NCBI GenBank assembly: GCA_022548915.1
Contig: JAKZES010000003.1
Location: forward strand, 162,754 to 226,753
Source: Verrucomicrobiaceae bacterium E54
GTDB taxonomy: Bacteria; Verrucomicrobiota; Verrucomicrobiia; Verrucomicrobiales; Akkermansiaceae
DNA length: 64,000 bases
Direction: 5' to 3'
The notes below the pieces were generated by a model. It saw nothing but the letters and a program-made list of their open reading frames with translations. It was not told the origin of the DNA and ran no database searches. Shown here one piece after another: positions 7,838 through 17,262 of this stretch. Position 1 is the stretch's first letter, and each line of letters begins with the position of its first letter. The position numbers and the translations under genes were made by a program.

Positions 7838-9310
7838 TCATGCAAGCAGTCGCTCCAGCTTCTCAAGCAGGGCTACGAGCTTGTTCTTGGGGAGTCCCTT
7901 CTCGACCGCTTCGCGGAGCTCCCGGTAGGCGGCGAGCCGCTGCTCGCCCACACTGGGATCCTTGGGCTGCTTCGGTTCTTCATCCGTTTCTTCGCCGATG
8001 GTCTCGATAACCACCGCTTCGACAGTCTTCGCAGATGGAACGCCTCCATCACGCTTCACCGCCTCAGCCCACACTTCGGACTGTTGGTCACGATTCTTGA
8101 GTCGGGCGAGGGGACGAACTTGGGATTCAGCTGTGGGTAGGACGACCTTCTCGCCGGCACCAACTGGTACCGCCTCGGCCAGATGCCCCGCGATCTGTGT
8201 AGCCTTGATCAGCCGGTTCGCATGGGTCTTGGAGAGGTCCTCGTACTGCTTGCAGTACTCGTCCCACGAGTTGAAGTCTCCCGCACGCCACAGCTTGCGC
8301 TCGCGGATCTCAGCCAGCGCGCTGCCGACCTCGAAGAACGCCCGCATGCCCTTGCGGACCTTGCTGTCGAGCTTCCTGAAGTCGGCCTTTTCCTCGGAAG
8401 TCAGCTCCTTCTTGGGCCGCTTCTGTTCCCGACGGCGGGCCAGGGCGCTCGGGCGGTCGAGGTCCACCTCGTCACCGAATGGGTGCTCGTGCCAGCGCTT
8501 CCCGTCGAGCAAGGCTGGATGAGCCTTGTCCCGCTTGTTCGTGCCGGCGAAGTAGAGGGTCAGGCCCTCCCATTCGGTCGTGGTCGGGTTCTTGACCCCG
8601 GGAGTTGGTGTTTCCGCCCACGACCCCCACTGCTTGAAGAAGAAGGGGACTTCAGCTTCGACGCAGGCATCGCGAAGGGCGCGTGCCCAGTCGGGATGCA
8701 TCGGGCGGGTTTCCTTAGGGTCGGCCTCCCTGTGGCTTTCCCCGCCGCAGACCACCATGTGGATCCCGTCCAGGTTGCCCCGCAGATCCACGGGACCGAT
8801 CATCGGCTCGACCGAGAGCATCCGCCACCGGGCAGGGACCGCCCTAAGGATCTCGATGCGCTCCAGAACCTTCTTGTCGGAGTTCTCCACGGTGGCGGCG
8901 AGGCAGACGTTCTCGTAGCCGCTCTCGCCCCAGTCCGGCGGGAGCATCTTGGCAATGTTCTCCGGACGCTTGGTCAGGATGATCCAGATCAGGTTCGGCG
9001 TGTCCCGGATCGTCTTCCAGGCCTCTACCCTCCATGGTCCGACCTCCTCCTTTTCTTCGAAGAAGTCGGAGAGCGACGAGCAGAAGACCACGTCCTTGCA
9101 ACCCATCTCGCGGGCGGCGGCGTCGAACTTCCGTGCATTTTCGTGAGCGTTCTCGACGAATCGGCGGGGGGCTATTGGGCTCCAATTCGCGCGATCAAAA
9201 CGCTCGCAGAAGACTTCCGCGTAACACACGCGGCAGCCTTCGCTTACCTTGGTGCAGCCCTCCCACCAGTTGACGGTGTGATGGGTCCAGCTGATTTCAC
9301 TGTCGTCCAT
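7838..9310 (-). CDS. DUF5131 (phage Gp37/Gp68-like) protein fused to a plasmid-type helical domain
   Basis: Residues 1-260 carry the Gp37/Gp68 (DUF5131) signature: ISWTHHTVNWWEGC, with cysteines 19, 26 and 29 in a CX6CX2C pattern like an iron-sulfur radical-SAM-type cluster, then WIILTKRPENI, LSVEPMIGPVD and FFFKQWGSW. The C-terminal ~190 residues (from about 300) are a separate helical domain with KGMRAFFEVGSALAEIRERKLW and a coiled end; similar domains occur in plasmid and phage DNA-binding proteins. The family is phage-associated and its reaction is not established. At 490 aa it is longer than the usual ~250-aa version because of the fusion. It sits downstream of the DUF3987 gene on the same strand. 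Confidence 0.75.
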   Translation of the reverse strand: MDDSEISWTHHTVNWWEGCTKVSEGCRVCYAEVFCERFDRANWSPIAPRRFVENAHENARKFDAAAREMGCKDVVFCSSLSDFFEEKEEVGPWRVEAWKTIRDTPNLIWIILTKRPENIAKMLPPDWGESGYENVCLAATVENSDKKVLERIEILRAVPARWRMLSVEPMIGPVDLRGNLDGIHMVVCGGESHREADPKETRPMHPDWARALRDACVEAEVPFFFKQWGSWAETPTPGVKNPTTTEWEGLTLYFAGTNKRDKAHPALLDGKRWHEHPFGDEVDLDRPSALARRREQKRPKKELTSEEKADFRKLDSKVRKGMRAFFEVGSALAEIRERKLWRAGDFNSWDEYCKQYEDLSKTHANRLIKATQIAGHLAEAVPVGAGEKVVLPTAESQVRPLARLKNRDQQSEVWAEAVKRDGGVPSAKTVEAVVIETIGEETDEEPKQPKDPSVGEQRLAAYRELREAVEKGLPKNKLVALLEKLERLLA

Positions 9311-9318
9311 ATTCTCGT

Positions 9319-9516
9319 TTAGTTGGTGGTTTTACGTTTGGTTGCCCCCCGGCCACCGTGGCTCGGGTTGGGTTTGCTGCGCGTTCGCGCAGGCGGATTA
9401 TCTTTTCGGGTGGTTCCCGTATCCCATTGCGCTAGTAATGGAGCCGCGTAGTCAAAACGGCAGCCAGCGTTCGCGTATGCGGAATCCGTCAACCAGACAA
9501 TTTCTGTGTCTTTCAT
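9319..9516 (-). CDS. Possible small protein, 65 aa
   Basis: A short frame fills the gap between the DUF3987 gene (ends 9537) and the DUF5131 gene (starts 9310) on the same strand, stopping 8 nt before the latter. It starts MKDTEIVWLTDSAY and ends in a basic, Lys/Arg/Thr-rich tail. The tight packing suggests it could be real, but no ribosome-binding site is visible and I recognise no family. It could equally be leader sequence. Confidence 0.3.
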   Translation of the reverse strand: MKDTEIVWLTDSAYANAGCRFDYAAPLLAQWDTGTTRKDNPPARTRSKPNPSHGGRGATKRKTTN

Positions 9517-9536
9517 GTTACTGTAATTGTAGTAGT

Positions 9537-11192
9537 TTACTTTTGAATTGTCTCCCGTTCATCGCGGGAGGGTAGGGTTGGTTCTTGTCCGCAAAGGCGG
9601 ATCACTTTCTTGGGTTGTCCCCGTAGGCCGGTTCGTTCCGGCACGATCTCGAAGACCTCGGGATACTTCTCCGCAAGGCCCTTCAGGCGGGCCACTGAGA
9701 GCCCGCTCGCGTTTCGGCTGACCACGTGGAGTGGTCCGTCGTGTCCCATCAGGAACAATTTCAGATCATCCCTCTCGGCTTCGTCCGGTGTTCGGTCGTC
9801 CAGGTGGATGATTTCGTAGGTGTCGAGGTGCGCGCGGAACACGATTCGGCACGCGGCCTCGACATCATTCTCGGTCACCTCCGGCATGGAGGCTCCGATC
9901 TCCTTCAATGCCGCCAGCACCACGGCCATTCGAGCCGCGTTTTCGCGCCAGCGCACTGCCAGCAAGTCCCGGAGCGAATGCTTCGGCACGCCCGCATCTT
10001 CGAACGGGTGACGGATGGCCTTGAGGCGCTCCATGGCACCGGGCGTGAAGCTGATCTCAAGGGGGGCACCAGAACGATTGGCCAGAGTGCGGTGACGCCA
10101 GATGCCGATGTGACGTTTCCAGCTCGCTGAGGCCTCGTTGATCGCGCCGCCCGCAGAGAGCCAGCAACCCGGCTGCTCCCCTTCGACCGTGAAGGCAAGG
10201 AAGCGTCCGAGAACGCCCGACATACGCAGGAGGCGGTCCTGCCAGAACCGCTCGGCAATGTCCGGCTGGATTCCGAACAGGCAGCTTATCGTCGCCCTCT
10301 CTGCGCGGCGGTTCAAATGCTTGGTGACCCGGATGGCATGAAGGGGGTCTCCGCTGTATCCGCGCAGCCATACGTTGCGCTCGGCCTCGCCAGGTTTGCC
10401 CTTCGAGCTGATCATCGCCTCCAGATGGGGGCGACCATCGGCGGTCACCACGAAGATCGCGTTCCGGAGGGCGTCCGCCAACGCCGCCTCCCGTGCCTGT
10501 GGGGTGGCGTCATCCACGATGAACCGGAACTGACGAGTCAGGTCCTTCGACCGCTCGTTCTCCAGTCGTCTTTCGAGGTGCGCGGTGTGTTGCGCGATCT
10601 CGAATGCTTCGGGATCATCGGCGAGCTTTCGCTTCGCCTGTGCCAGCTTGGCTTCCAGCTGCAGGATCCGTGGCCGGATCTCGACATCTCTGCGCCGTGA
10701 GACGCTGCGGATCGTCCGCTCCTGCAGCTCGTGGACCGGGCGCACGACGGCATCGTGCGAGCGCGATTTGCCGCTTCCGGTGGCCCCGATCTGCTGGATG
10801 AACAGGTTAACAGGGACAATCCCGCCGTCATAATTGCCAACCACATGGCCGGCCAGGACGCCCGACATGGTGCCGAGCATGGCCGAGGCGGTCATGTCGG
10901 ATGGGATGCCAAGGTGCTCCTCGTGAAGGCGGCAAAACTCCTCCGCCCACGGTGGAAGCAGTGGAGCAAGAGGCTCCTTCGTTACGCCGGCGACACATGG
11001 AGCGTGCTCGACGTTGCCCTTGGCCTCGTCACGAATCTGGGAGAGGACTTCAGGCCAATCTCCATCGCCAGACGCGGCGCCTGGATCAGGCGAGTCGGTC
11101 TGGTTCTCTCCGGCGGCGGTGCCGTTAATCAGGCCGACTGGTGCGTCGGCGTCATCGTTCGGGACCTCGAGGGTCTCGGGTTGTTGTTGCAT
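9537..11192 (-). CDS. DUF3987 family P-loop protein (YfjI-like), 551 aa
   Basis: The layout is that of DUF3987 proteins: a disordered N-terminus (about 1-60), an LPPWAEEFCRLHEEHLGIP entry helix, and a Walker A-like GATGSGKS near residue 134. The segment VTADGRPHLEAMISSKGK and the RMSGVLGRFLAF helix come next, and a winged-helix-like C-terminus ends it. Members are found on prophages and integrated elements, often near primase or replication genes, and are thought to be helicase/primase-associated ATPases; the exact job is unknown. The ATG at 11192 has a modest GAGAAAG upstream. It is the first gene of the leftward cluster with DUF5131 and DUF4326 and lies downstream of the BREX operon on the same strand. 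Confidence 0.75.
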   Translation of the reverse strand: MQQQPETLEVPNDDADAPVGLINGTAAGENQTDSPDPGAASGDGDWPEVLSQIRDEAKGNVEHAPCVAGVTKEPLAPLLPPWAEEFCRLHEEHLGIPSDMTASAMLGTMSGVLAGHVVGNYDGGIVPVNLFIQQIGATGSGKSRSHDAVVRPVHELQERTIRSVSRRRDVEIRPRILQLEAKLAQAKRKLADDPEAFEIAQHTAHLERRLENERSKDLTRQFRFIVDDATPQAREAALADALRNAIFVVTADGRPHLEAMISSKGKPGEAERNVWLRGYSGDPLHAIRVTKHLNRRAERATISCLFGIQPDIAERFWQDRLLRMSGVLGRFLAFTVEGEQPGCWLSAGGAINEASASWKRHIGIWRHRTLANRSGAPLEISFTPGAMERLKAIRHPFEDAGVPKHSLRDLLAVRWRENAARMAVVLAALKEIGASMPEVTENDVEAACRIVFRAHLDTYEIIHLDDRTPDEAERDDLKLFLMGHDGPLHVVSRNASGLSVARLKGLAEKYPEVFEIVPERTGLRGQPKKVIRLCGQEPTLPSRDERETIQK

Positions 11193-11694
11193 GCTTTCTC
11201 GTACTCAAGATTCGACCCAAAACCCGTGACCCGGAAGCTCCCGCCGGTTGTCCGGCGGGCCAGGTAGTTCAGGAGTTGGGTGAACCAAGCGAGAAAGTGG
11301 GCATTAGCCCGGCATCTTGATTCGAGTGCCCGGTTGCCCGAGCACGGGAGACGATTTCCATCACTCGGGATAGTTTGCAACCTGAAAATCCCTCCCGCTA
11401 ATTCTTTGAATTCTTCGCATTCGATTTTCCCAACCGGGCGCCGGGTCGATCAAATGGGGGGGGACCAAGTCGGTGAAACTGAATTCCGAGTATTCGGAGT
11501 AATCACCCACCGGCTCCGGCTGGAACCACTTGGTGTCGGGGTATCAGTGTCGGTGGAGCGTTGACCGCGAAGGACGGGTCCGCTGCTGGCTGGGGAATTC
11601 CGCAGGCGATGGTTGCAGAGCCGAACTGGGGACGCATTCCGCCCTCGAAGCAGCCCTGACTGCTTGAGCTTGAGCACAGAGATCCGAGCAGCGA
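11193..11694. other. Intergenic stretch between brxL and the DUF3987 gene
   Basis: About 500 bp with no supported gene. It contains an 8-bp GC-rich hairpin at 11240-11259, a short imperfect palindrome around 11484-11500 (TCCGAGTATTCGGA) and a run of Gs near 11457. It probably ends the BREX transcript and starts the DUF3987 transcript, but I cannot assign a terminator with a T-run. Confidence 0.45.
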
Positions 11695-13803
11695 TCAGAC
11701 TTTCAGGTATGTGACCTCGACCCCCCGCGTCAGTCGCGCCTCCTGCATCGCCTGTTCGAGGGAGAACGGCCCGGTCTCGTACTTCTGGAAGATGTCGAGG
11801 CCGCGGTCCATGGTGATCTTCCAGCCGGTGTCGGTGGTGATGTTCCGGGCGTGGAAGTTCGGGTTGTGGTCGAATTCCCAGCTGAAGGACACCTTGGATC
11901 CAGTAAAGGTGTCCACGAGTTGATTGAGATTCTCCTCCTGCTTCACGCAGGAGTCCGGGTCGGATTGGGTGACCAGGTGCACGGCTACCTCGTCGCCTTC
12001 ATCGACAAGATCGTGAACCATCTGCAGGAACTCCATGAGATTCCGGGCCTGGAAGAACATCCGAACGTAGGGGTCCCGGATGGTGATCTCGGAGGCCCCC
12101 TTCAGATGATCGGCAAAGAGCCGGCGGTAGCTCCATCCCTTGGAATTCTCAGGCACGACAACGTGCCCGGTCTCGGGAGCCGCCTCTTGGGGCTCCGATG
12201 CGGCTGCAGACGGCTCATCGCCCCCAGCAGGTTCGCCTTCATCTCTCGCTTCGTCGGGATTCGGAACAAGGCGCGGGGCAGCGAAGGCAGGATACTGGAT
12301 CTCCTCCGGGGTAATGACCGTGACCTCCTTGTTGTCGGCCGCTCGGCGGAAGATGAAGTCGTGTCGCTTGAAGGTGTCGTCGATCCGGAGGATGTGCTCG
12401 CGGACCCTCCGGCGGCACTCCATCGAGAACTGGAGCAGCTCCTCGACCTCCTCCGCCGTGGCCTCCGCGTTCGGGTAGATCACCTTCATGAGCCCGGAGA
12501 AGGTCTTCTCGAAGCCGGTCTGGTCGCGGGTGGAGACCTCGGAGACGATCTTCAGGTGGTCCTTGTAGGCGCTGGTGAAGTCCTCGGTCCGCTGGTGTTT
12601 GAGGATCTCCGCCAGGTAGTCGACGATGAAGCCGTAGCCGCTGGTGAACAGCTCGTTGCGTACCGGTGAGACCTCCCATCCCGGGCTGAAGGCGTGGAGG
12701 CGGTCGAGGAAGGCGGAATCGATGTATTTGTCGGGCAGCTGGTCGAAGAAGTGAGAGTGCTTGAGCATGTAGGCGACCGACTTTTTGGTGTTGCCCATGA
12801 AGACCATCGAGGCCTCGGCACTGAGCTGCTCGATCCCCCGCGAAAAGGACCGGTTGGCCATGTAGTTCTTCATGATGTCGACCAATCCCTTGTCCACTTT
12901 CTTGTCCTTCCCCGCGAACTCGTCGAAGCAGATGGCATCCCAGAATCCGACCAGACCGATCTTGCCGTTGGAATTGTTGACGAAGAGCTTGGCCGAGCTG
13001 ACCTCGGAGCCGGAAATGAGGATCCCGTGTGGGGAAAACTCGGCGTAGATGTGGGACTTGCCGGTGCCCTTCGGACCGAGTTCGATCAGGTTGTAGTTCC
13101 GCTCGCAGAAGGGAACGAGGCGGACCAAGGCCATGAGCTTCGCCCGACGGCTGAAATGCTCGGGATTCAGTCCGATGCTCTGGAGGAGGACACCGAGCCA
13201 TTCGTCGGTCGTGAACTTCGCCCTCGCAGCAAGAAACTCTTCCCGGTCCACTTTCGCCACCTGGATTGGCTTGAGGGTGTCGATGTGCCAAGCGCTTGCC
13301 TTGGGATCTTCCGGGACCTCGTAGGTGGCGTCCACGATGCACCAGATGCCCCCGACCAGCAGCTTCGGATAGCGGCGGACGAAGTCCTCGGAAACGGGCA
13401 CCTTCTTGAGCCCCAGGTTGGTGAATTCGGCCTCGTAGTAGCCACCCTTGTCGTTCAAATCGACCGTCAGCTTGTCGATGACCTTGTGCCGCCCCTTTTC
13501 CTTGATGGTCGATCTCACAAGGGCGGCCTCGTTGCGGTGCACGTAGTGCTTGGCGAGGATCCGCTGGACCGACTCCAGACCTGACTTCAACACCTCTGGG
13601 TCATCCGTAGCACAGTGCTGCCCCAGCAGGTATTCGAGCACATAGGTCGGCACCACGGCGTTTTGCTTGAGCCCCTTGGTGAGATCCTTCCGGACGACCA
13701 GTCCGGGGAACACCTCGACGATCTTGCGGTCGAGCTCGGTGAGCGTGCTGGGTTCGGCTGAGAGGATCTCCGCCGGGTCGGGAGTGTTGTCTTCAGAAGT
13801 CAT
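11695..13803 (-). CDS. brxL: BREX type 1 BrxL AAA+ protein with an unusual MIT_C-like C-terminus
   Basis: BrxL is the last core gene of type 1 BREX, an AAA+ DNA-associated ATPase needed for phage defence. The N-terminus (LDRKIVEVFPGLVVRKDLTK) and the AAA core with Walker A GPKGTGKSH near residue 247 and FDEFAG nearby are typical. E. coli-type BrxL ends in a Lon-like protease domain. Here, after an acidic Ala/Glu-rich linker (about 505-545), the C-terminus reads ITIRDPYVR, then FHARNITTDTGWKITMDRGLDIFQ, which resembles the phospholipase-D-like MIT_C domain. I see no Ser-Lys Lon site. The ATG at 13803 overlaps pglZ by 11 nt; a TTG at 13818 is an alternative start. Confidence 0.88.
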   Translation of the reverse strand: MTSEDNTPDPAEILSAEPSTLTELDRKIVEVFPGLVVRKDLTKGLKQNAVVPTYVLEYLLGQHCATDDPEVLKSGLESVQRILAKHYVHRNEAALVRSTIKEKGRHKVIDKLTVDLNDKGGYYEAEFTNLGLKKVPVSEDFVRRYPKLLVGGIWCIVDATYEVPEDPKASAWHIDTLKPIQVAKVDREEFLAARAKFTTDEWLGVLLQSIGLNPEHFSRRAKLMALVRLVPFCERNYNLIELGPKGTGKSHIYAEFSPHGILISGSEVSSAKLFVNNSNGKIGLVGFWDAICFDEFAGKDKKVDKGLVDIMKNYMANRSFSRGIEQLSAEASMVFMGNTKKSVAYMLKHSHFFDQLPDKYIDSAFLDRLHAFSPGWEVSPVRNELFTSGYGFIVDYLAEILKHQRTEDFTSAYKDHLKIVSEVSTRDQTGFEKTFSGLMKVIYPNAEATAEEVEELLQFSMECRRRVREHILRIDDTFKRHDFIFRRAADNKEVTVITPEEIQYPAFAAPRLVPNPDEARDEGEPAGGDEPSAAASEPQEAAPETGHVVVPENSKGWSYRRLFADHLKGASEITIRDPYVRMFFQARNLMEFLQMVHDLVDEGDEVAVHLVTQSDPDSCVKQEENLNQLVDTFTGSKVSFSWEFDHNPNFHARNITTDTGWKITMDRGLDIFQKYETGPFSLEQAMQEARLTRGVEVTYLKV

Positions 13804-16288
13804 CGAAGTCGGAGGCAAAGGGTTTCTGGATCTTGATGGGTTGTGACCGGTAAGTCACGGTTTGTCGGGTGCCCGGGAGCGTTTCCTCCAAGCGGACCTC
13901 GACCGTCTGGTCATTGTATCCGTCTGCGGCCGCCGAAAGCACCACGACGTGCGTCGTTTCCCGCGCACGAGTTTCCTCGCTGGTGGAATCGCAGGCGAGG
14001 GTCTTCAGTTCGGACAGCACGGTCCCGTCCTTCGCATAGACCCCTAGTTTGAGCTGCCGCGGCAGGACCTTCGCCGACACCGGTTCTTCCTGGTAGATCG
14101 AGAGGGACAGTTGCCCGGTCGTCACCTTGGCCGGCACCCGCATGAATTCGACTTCAACCCGACGGGTATCATCGGACCGAGCCTTGTGGATCTTGACGAT
14201 GGGAACGACCACCTCCTGCAGGCTGAATCCCCCATGCACGTAGCGCTTGCCCGACCCCTGTCGCGGGAATCGCCCGAGCGAGCGGGGAAATGCGACCTGC
14301 CAGTCGCCTTCCAAGCCCAGTGCCTCCGCCGCAAACACCTTCACCGCCGGGGAATCCGAGATCCCCTTGCCGATGGCGAAACGGCGATTCTTGTTCAGCC
14401 ACTCTTCCGCATCAGGGAATGCAGCCGCGTCCCCCTCGTGGAGCTGGTTCTGCTGGAAGAGAAACCCGTGATCGGCGGTGAGCACCATGGTCGTCCAGTT
14501 GATGCTGGCCGCCTTCTTCACTATCTGTTCCAGCTCCTCGAAACATTGCTCCACGGCGTCTGAGGTTTTCGCTTCGGTCGTCGACTGGTCGCCGATCTTG
14601 TCGATCACGTTGTGGAACACGTAGACCACGTCGTGGTCCTTCATCAGCGGTCGGCCTTCGGTCTTTGAGTTCAGTTCCAGGAAATGCTCGGCCTGGACGG
14701 CGGTTGCCCGGCCCTCGTTGGCGCGGCCGAGGATGTCCTTCCGGCCCTCCAGACCCGTGGCGCTGCGCCCATCCACCGAGACGGTGGCATCAGACGCCGA
14801 GATCGCGAACCCGCTTCCGGGAAGCAGCGAGGCCATTCCGAGCTGTGTGTAGGAAGGAAGCGAGGCCAGCATCGCCTCGATGCCCGTCGTCCACCGGTTC
14901 TCCGACTTCAACCGCTCGGCGAAGTCTGCCGCCGCCTCGAAGCGCAGGGCATCCGAGACGATCACCAGCACCTTCTGCCCCTTGCCGGTCACTGCCTTGA
15001 TCGTCTCCGGGTAGAAGCTCCGCTGAGCCGGCACCGATCCCACCTGCCAGGATGGCATTCCGACCACCAGATCCGACCATCGGTCGGACAGCGGGAGGAG
15101 GAAGTTGTTCAAGTAGCTGCCCTCAACCCATTCCACCACCGCTTCCATGACGTTGACCTGCCCGTACTTCCGCTGGTGGTAGCAGAACCGGCGGTAAGCG
15201 GTGTCTATCCGCCACCAGCTCTTCGTGTAGCGGCGGAACCCCGCCTCGGCCGACTCCATGCCCAGCTCGGCACCTTCGAGCAGTTCCCGCAGTTCGATGG
15301 CTTGATCCAGCGCCTCGTAGCCATGTCGGTGAGCCTCATGCCAGAACGACTGCCGCCGGGCGGTGATCCACTGGCGGAGGTCAGACGCTCGCTCTCCCCG
15401 CTGGAAGGCCGTGCAGATACGATGGACGGCGAAGCGCTCGAAGACCTCAAAAGCATCCGACTTCCCGAGACGCGCAGGGTTCTCGATCCCCGACAGACGA
15501 TCTTTGATATGGAGCTCCCGCTCCATCAACCCGGACCACGTCTTGAAGGATTCCCGGTGCGACTTGCTGTCCTTCCAGCGCTGGAGAAATACCTGCGCGT
15601 GAGGATGCAACGGAACCCCGTCGTCCAAGGGATTGGCACCACGGAACAATTCGACCACGAAATCCCGCATCCCGGGCTCCTGCGGGGCGTAGCCGAACAA
15701 ACGCCCGACATCCCGCCAGAAGGCGATGACCAGATCGGCGGGGCCGAGGCAGTCCACCACTGGATCGAGCAAAGGTTCGGCGGCCGACGCATCGAGGAAC
15801 TTCAACAGCATCCCGTCGATCTCGACGGCCGTCCCGGCAAGCACCGCCATCATCTTCACCCGGATGTCCTCGACCTCGTCGTCCGACTCGATCAGCTCCT
15901 TGAGCCGGCGGGTGTTCTCCGCCTTACGAAAAAAGCCGACATGCTGCTCGGCAAGGCCGCGGAAGTCGTAGGACACGCCGAGTTCCTGCACCGCCAGCGA
16001 AGCCCGGTCGGCCTTGAACTCGTGCCCCTGTAGCACGAGATCCAGCAGCCAGTTCTCGCCATCGTCCGGCCGGGCCGCGGGAGCGTAAATCAGGAACTTC
16101 GCATCCTTCGGGCTCTCCGCGAGGACATGAACCTTGATCCCGAAATCGTTGTCTGCAAGCCGCAGCTTCTCGACCTCCTCGCTCTCGAACGAATCAAACG
16201 CCGATTCCCACTCCTTGGCATCGTCATACCAGAAGATCAGCCGGTGTCGGCGGAAGAGGTCGGTGAGGCTGTCGTGGATGCGTTTCAT
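13793..16288 (-). CDS. pglZ: BREX type 1 PglZ, alkaline-phosphatase-superfamily protein
   Basis: PglZ is a core BREX component of the alkaline phosphatase superfamily. The C-terminal PglZ domain shows VIVSDALRFEAA near residue 442, with the metal-binding Asp, then SLPSYTQLGMASLLPG, and LTADHGFLFQ near 603 with the second Asp-His pair. The long helical N-terminal half is normal for the type-A form, and 831 aa is within the usual size. Its start overlaps the stop of the preceding 325-aa gene by 4 nt, and its end overlaps brxL. The accessory genes are therefore inserted within, not beside, the BREX transcript. Confidence 0.93.
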   Translation of the reverse strand: MKRIHDSLTDLFRRHRLIFWYDDAKEWESAFDSFESEEVEKLRLADNDFGIKVHVLAESPKDAKFLIYAPAARPDDGENWLLDLVLQGHEFKADRASLAVQELGVSYDFRGLAEQHVGFFRKAENTRRLKELIESDDEVEDIRVKMMAVLAGTAVEIDGMLLKFLDASAAEPLLDPVVDCLGPADLVIAFWRDVGRLFGYAPQEPGMRDFVVELFRGANPLDDGVPLHPHAQVFLQRWKDSKSHRESFKTWSGLMERELHIKDRLSGIENPARLGKSDAFEVFERFAVHRICTAFQRGERASDLRQWITARRQSFWHEAHRHGYEALDQAIELRELLEGAELGMESAEAGFRRYTKSWWRIDTAYRRFCYHQRKYGQVNVMEAVVEWVEGSYLNNFLLPLSDRWSDLVVGMPSWQVGSVPAQRSFYPETIKAVTGKGQKVLVIVSDALRFEAAADFAERLKSENRWTTGIEAMLASLPSYTQLGMASLLPGSGFAISASDATVSVDGRSATGLEGRKDILGRANEGRATAVQAEHFLELNSKTEGRPLMKDHDVVYVFHNVIDKIGDQSTTEAKTSDAVEQCFEELEQIVKKAASINWTTMVLTADHGFLFQQNQLHEGDAAAFPDAEEWLNKNRRFAIGKGISDSPAVKVFAAEALGLEGDWQVAFPRSLGRFPRQGSGKRYVHGGFSLQEVVVPIVKIHKARSDDTRRVEVEFMRVPAKVTTGQLSLSIYQEEPVSAKVLPRQLKLGVYAKDGTVLSELKTLACDSTSEETRARETTHVVVLSAAADGYNDQTVEVRLEETLPGTRQTVTYRSQPIKIQKPFASDFDDF

Positions 16289-17262
16289 GCAGGGGGATCT
16301 TCGGAGGTTGGAGGCTGCTCGGAGTTCGCCTTCATTTGGGAGACGGATACTAACTCAACTTCATCTCCCTCGACGAGAATCAGGTCGGGTTCCTCATCCC
16401 CGAATGGTTTGCCCCCTCTAATCGAGCACTTGTCCGTAACAAACTCGACCAGCTCTTCAAAGTGGAAGCCGTATCGATCGAGTCCTTTGCCATACAATCC
16501 ATCAATTCCCTTGGGGTAGTTCGGATACTTCTTCTCGTTGTATTTTGAATCCATAATGTTGACCAATGCCTTCTCCGCATCCGCTGCATAGGTCTGTTGA
16601 TCCGGGAATTGCCCAGGCTCAAGCCACATTGATTCAATGTCCTCCTCAGTAATGCAGGTTTCAAACGTCGACGGTTCTACTTGAAACATGAAAAGCACAA
16701 GCTCGTCTGAAACCCTTGCTTCCGGGGTGATTTGCCGTTCATTGGTCAGGATGGAGGTCCTAGCCTTGTGGCCAGTTCCGAAAAGCCTTTGAAAGCTATC
16801 GTTCTCTTTTGAAATCCCGACGTAATGCATTCTGAAGCGCATCAATTCCCATGGCGACTCAATGCCATTGAGCTCAACCAAATCGTTGAACCACTCGGTC
16901 AGGAGAGTATTTGGTGTACACCAGTAGATCGGCTCTTCCTCTGGATTGATCGGGCTCTTTCTAACCTTGAAGCACCTCGGGCCGATCTCGACCTGGAATG
17001 TGTCCGGAAGGTCAAACTGGTCTAGCGCCAAGGAAACTGGACCCACTTGAATCCCTCCACATTTCAGATTAAACGCGAGAACGCGCGTCTCCTCATCGAC
17101 CGAGCATTCGTCAAACAAAAGCTCTTCCCTCTGACCCAATACGTAGAGTTTGCTACTGCGAAGGATATCCCGAACTTCTGGCACCTTGTATAGCCATTCG
17201 CCCTCCTGATTCGTGATCGGAGGGTAAACCAGCTTTAGGGCGTGAAATCCGAACCTCTTCAC
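16285..17262 (-). CDS. Unknown protein, 325 aa, coupled to the nuclease-like gene inside BREX
   Basis: I do not recognise a family. The protein is soluble and acidic toward the end, opens with a basic strand (KRFGFHALKLVYPP) and has a conserved-looking centre with MRFRMHYVGISKENDSFQRLFG..HKARTSIL. That centre resembles the 'YVG.S....RL..H' arrangement of small nuclease- or interaction-type domains, but this is only suggestive. The start is the GTG at 17262: it overlaps the nuclease stop as GTGA and has a perfect AAAGGAGGT at 17268-17276 inside the upstream gene. A longer frame to 18168 exists but lies antisense-like over the nuclease gene. Coupling on both sides implies stoichiometric expression with the nuclease and PglZ. 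Confidence 0.75.
   Translation of the reverse strand: MKRFGFHALKLVYPPITNQEGEWLYKVPEVRDILRSSKLYVLGQREELLFDECSVDEETRVLAFNLKCGGIQVGPVSLALDQFDLPDTFQVEIGPRCFKVRKSPINPEEEPIYWCTPNTLLTEWFNDLVELNGIESPWELMRFRMHYVGISKENDSFQRLFGTGHKARTSILTNERQITPEARVSDELVLFMFQVEPSTFETCITEEDIESMWLEPGQFPDQQTYAADAEKALVNIMDSKYNEKKYPNYPKGIDGLYGKGLDRYGFHFEELVEFVTDKCSIRGGKPFGDEEPDLILVEGDEVELVSVSQMKANSEQPPTSEDPPA

Noticed and set aside
11129..11564. Small frames in the brxL-DUF3987 gap
   Set aside because: Low-complexity, lacking ribosome-binding sites, and partly overlapping the DUF3987 start.
14684..16033. 449-codon + strand frame opposite pglZ
   Set aside because: Antisense shadow of pglZ with no independent support.
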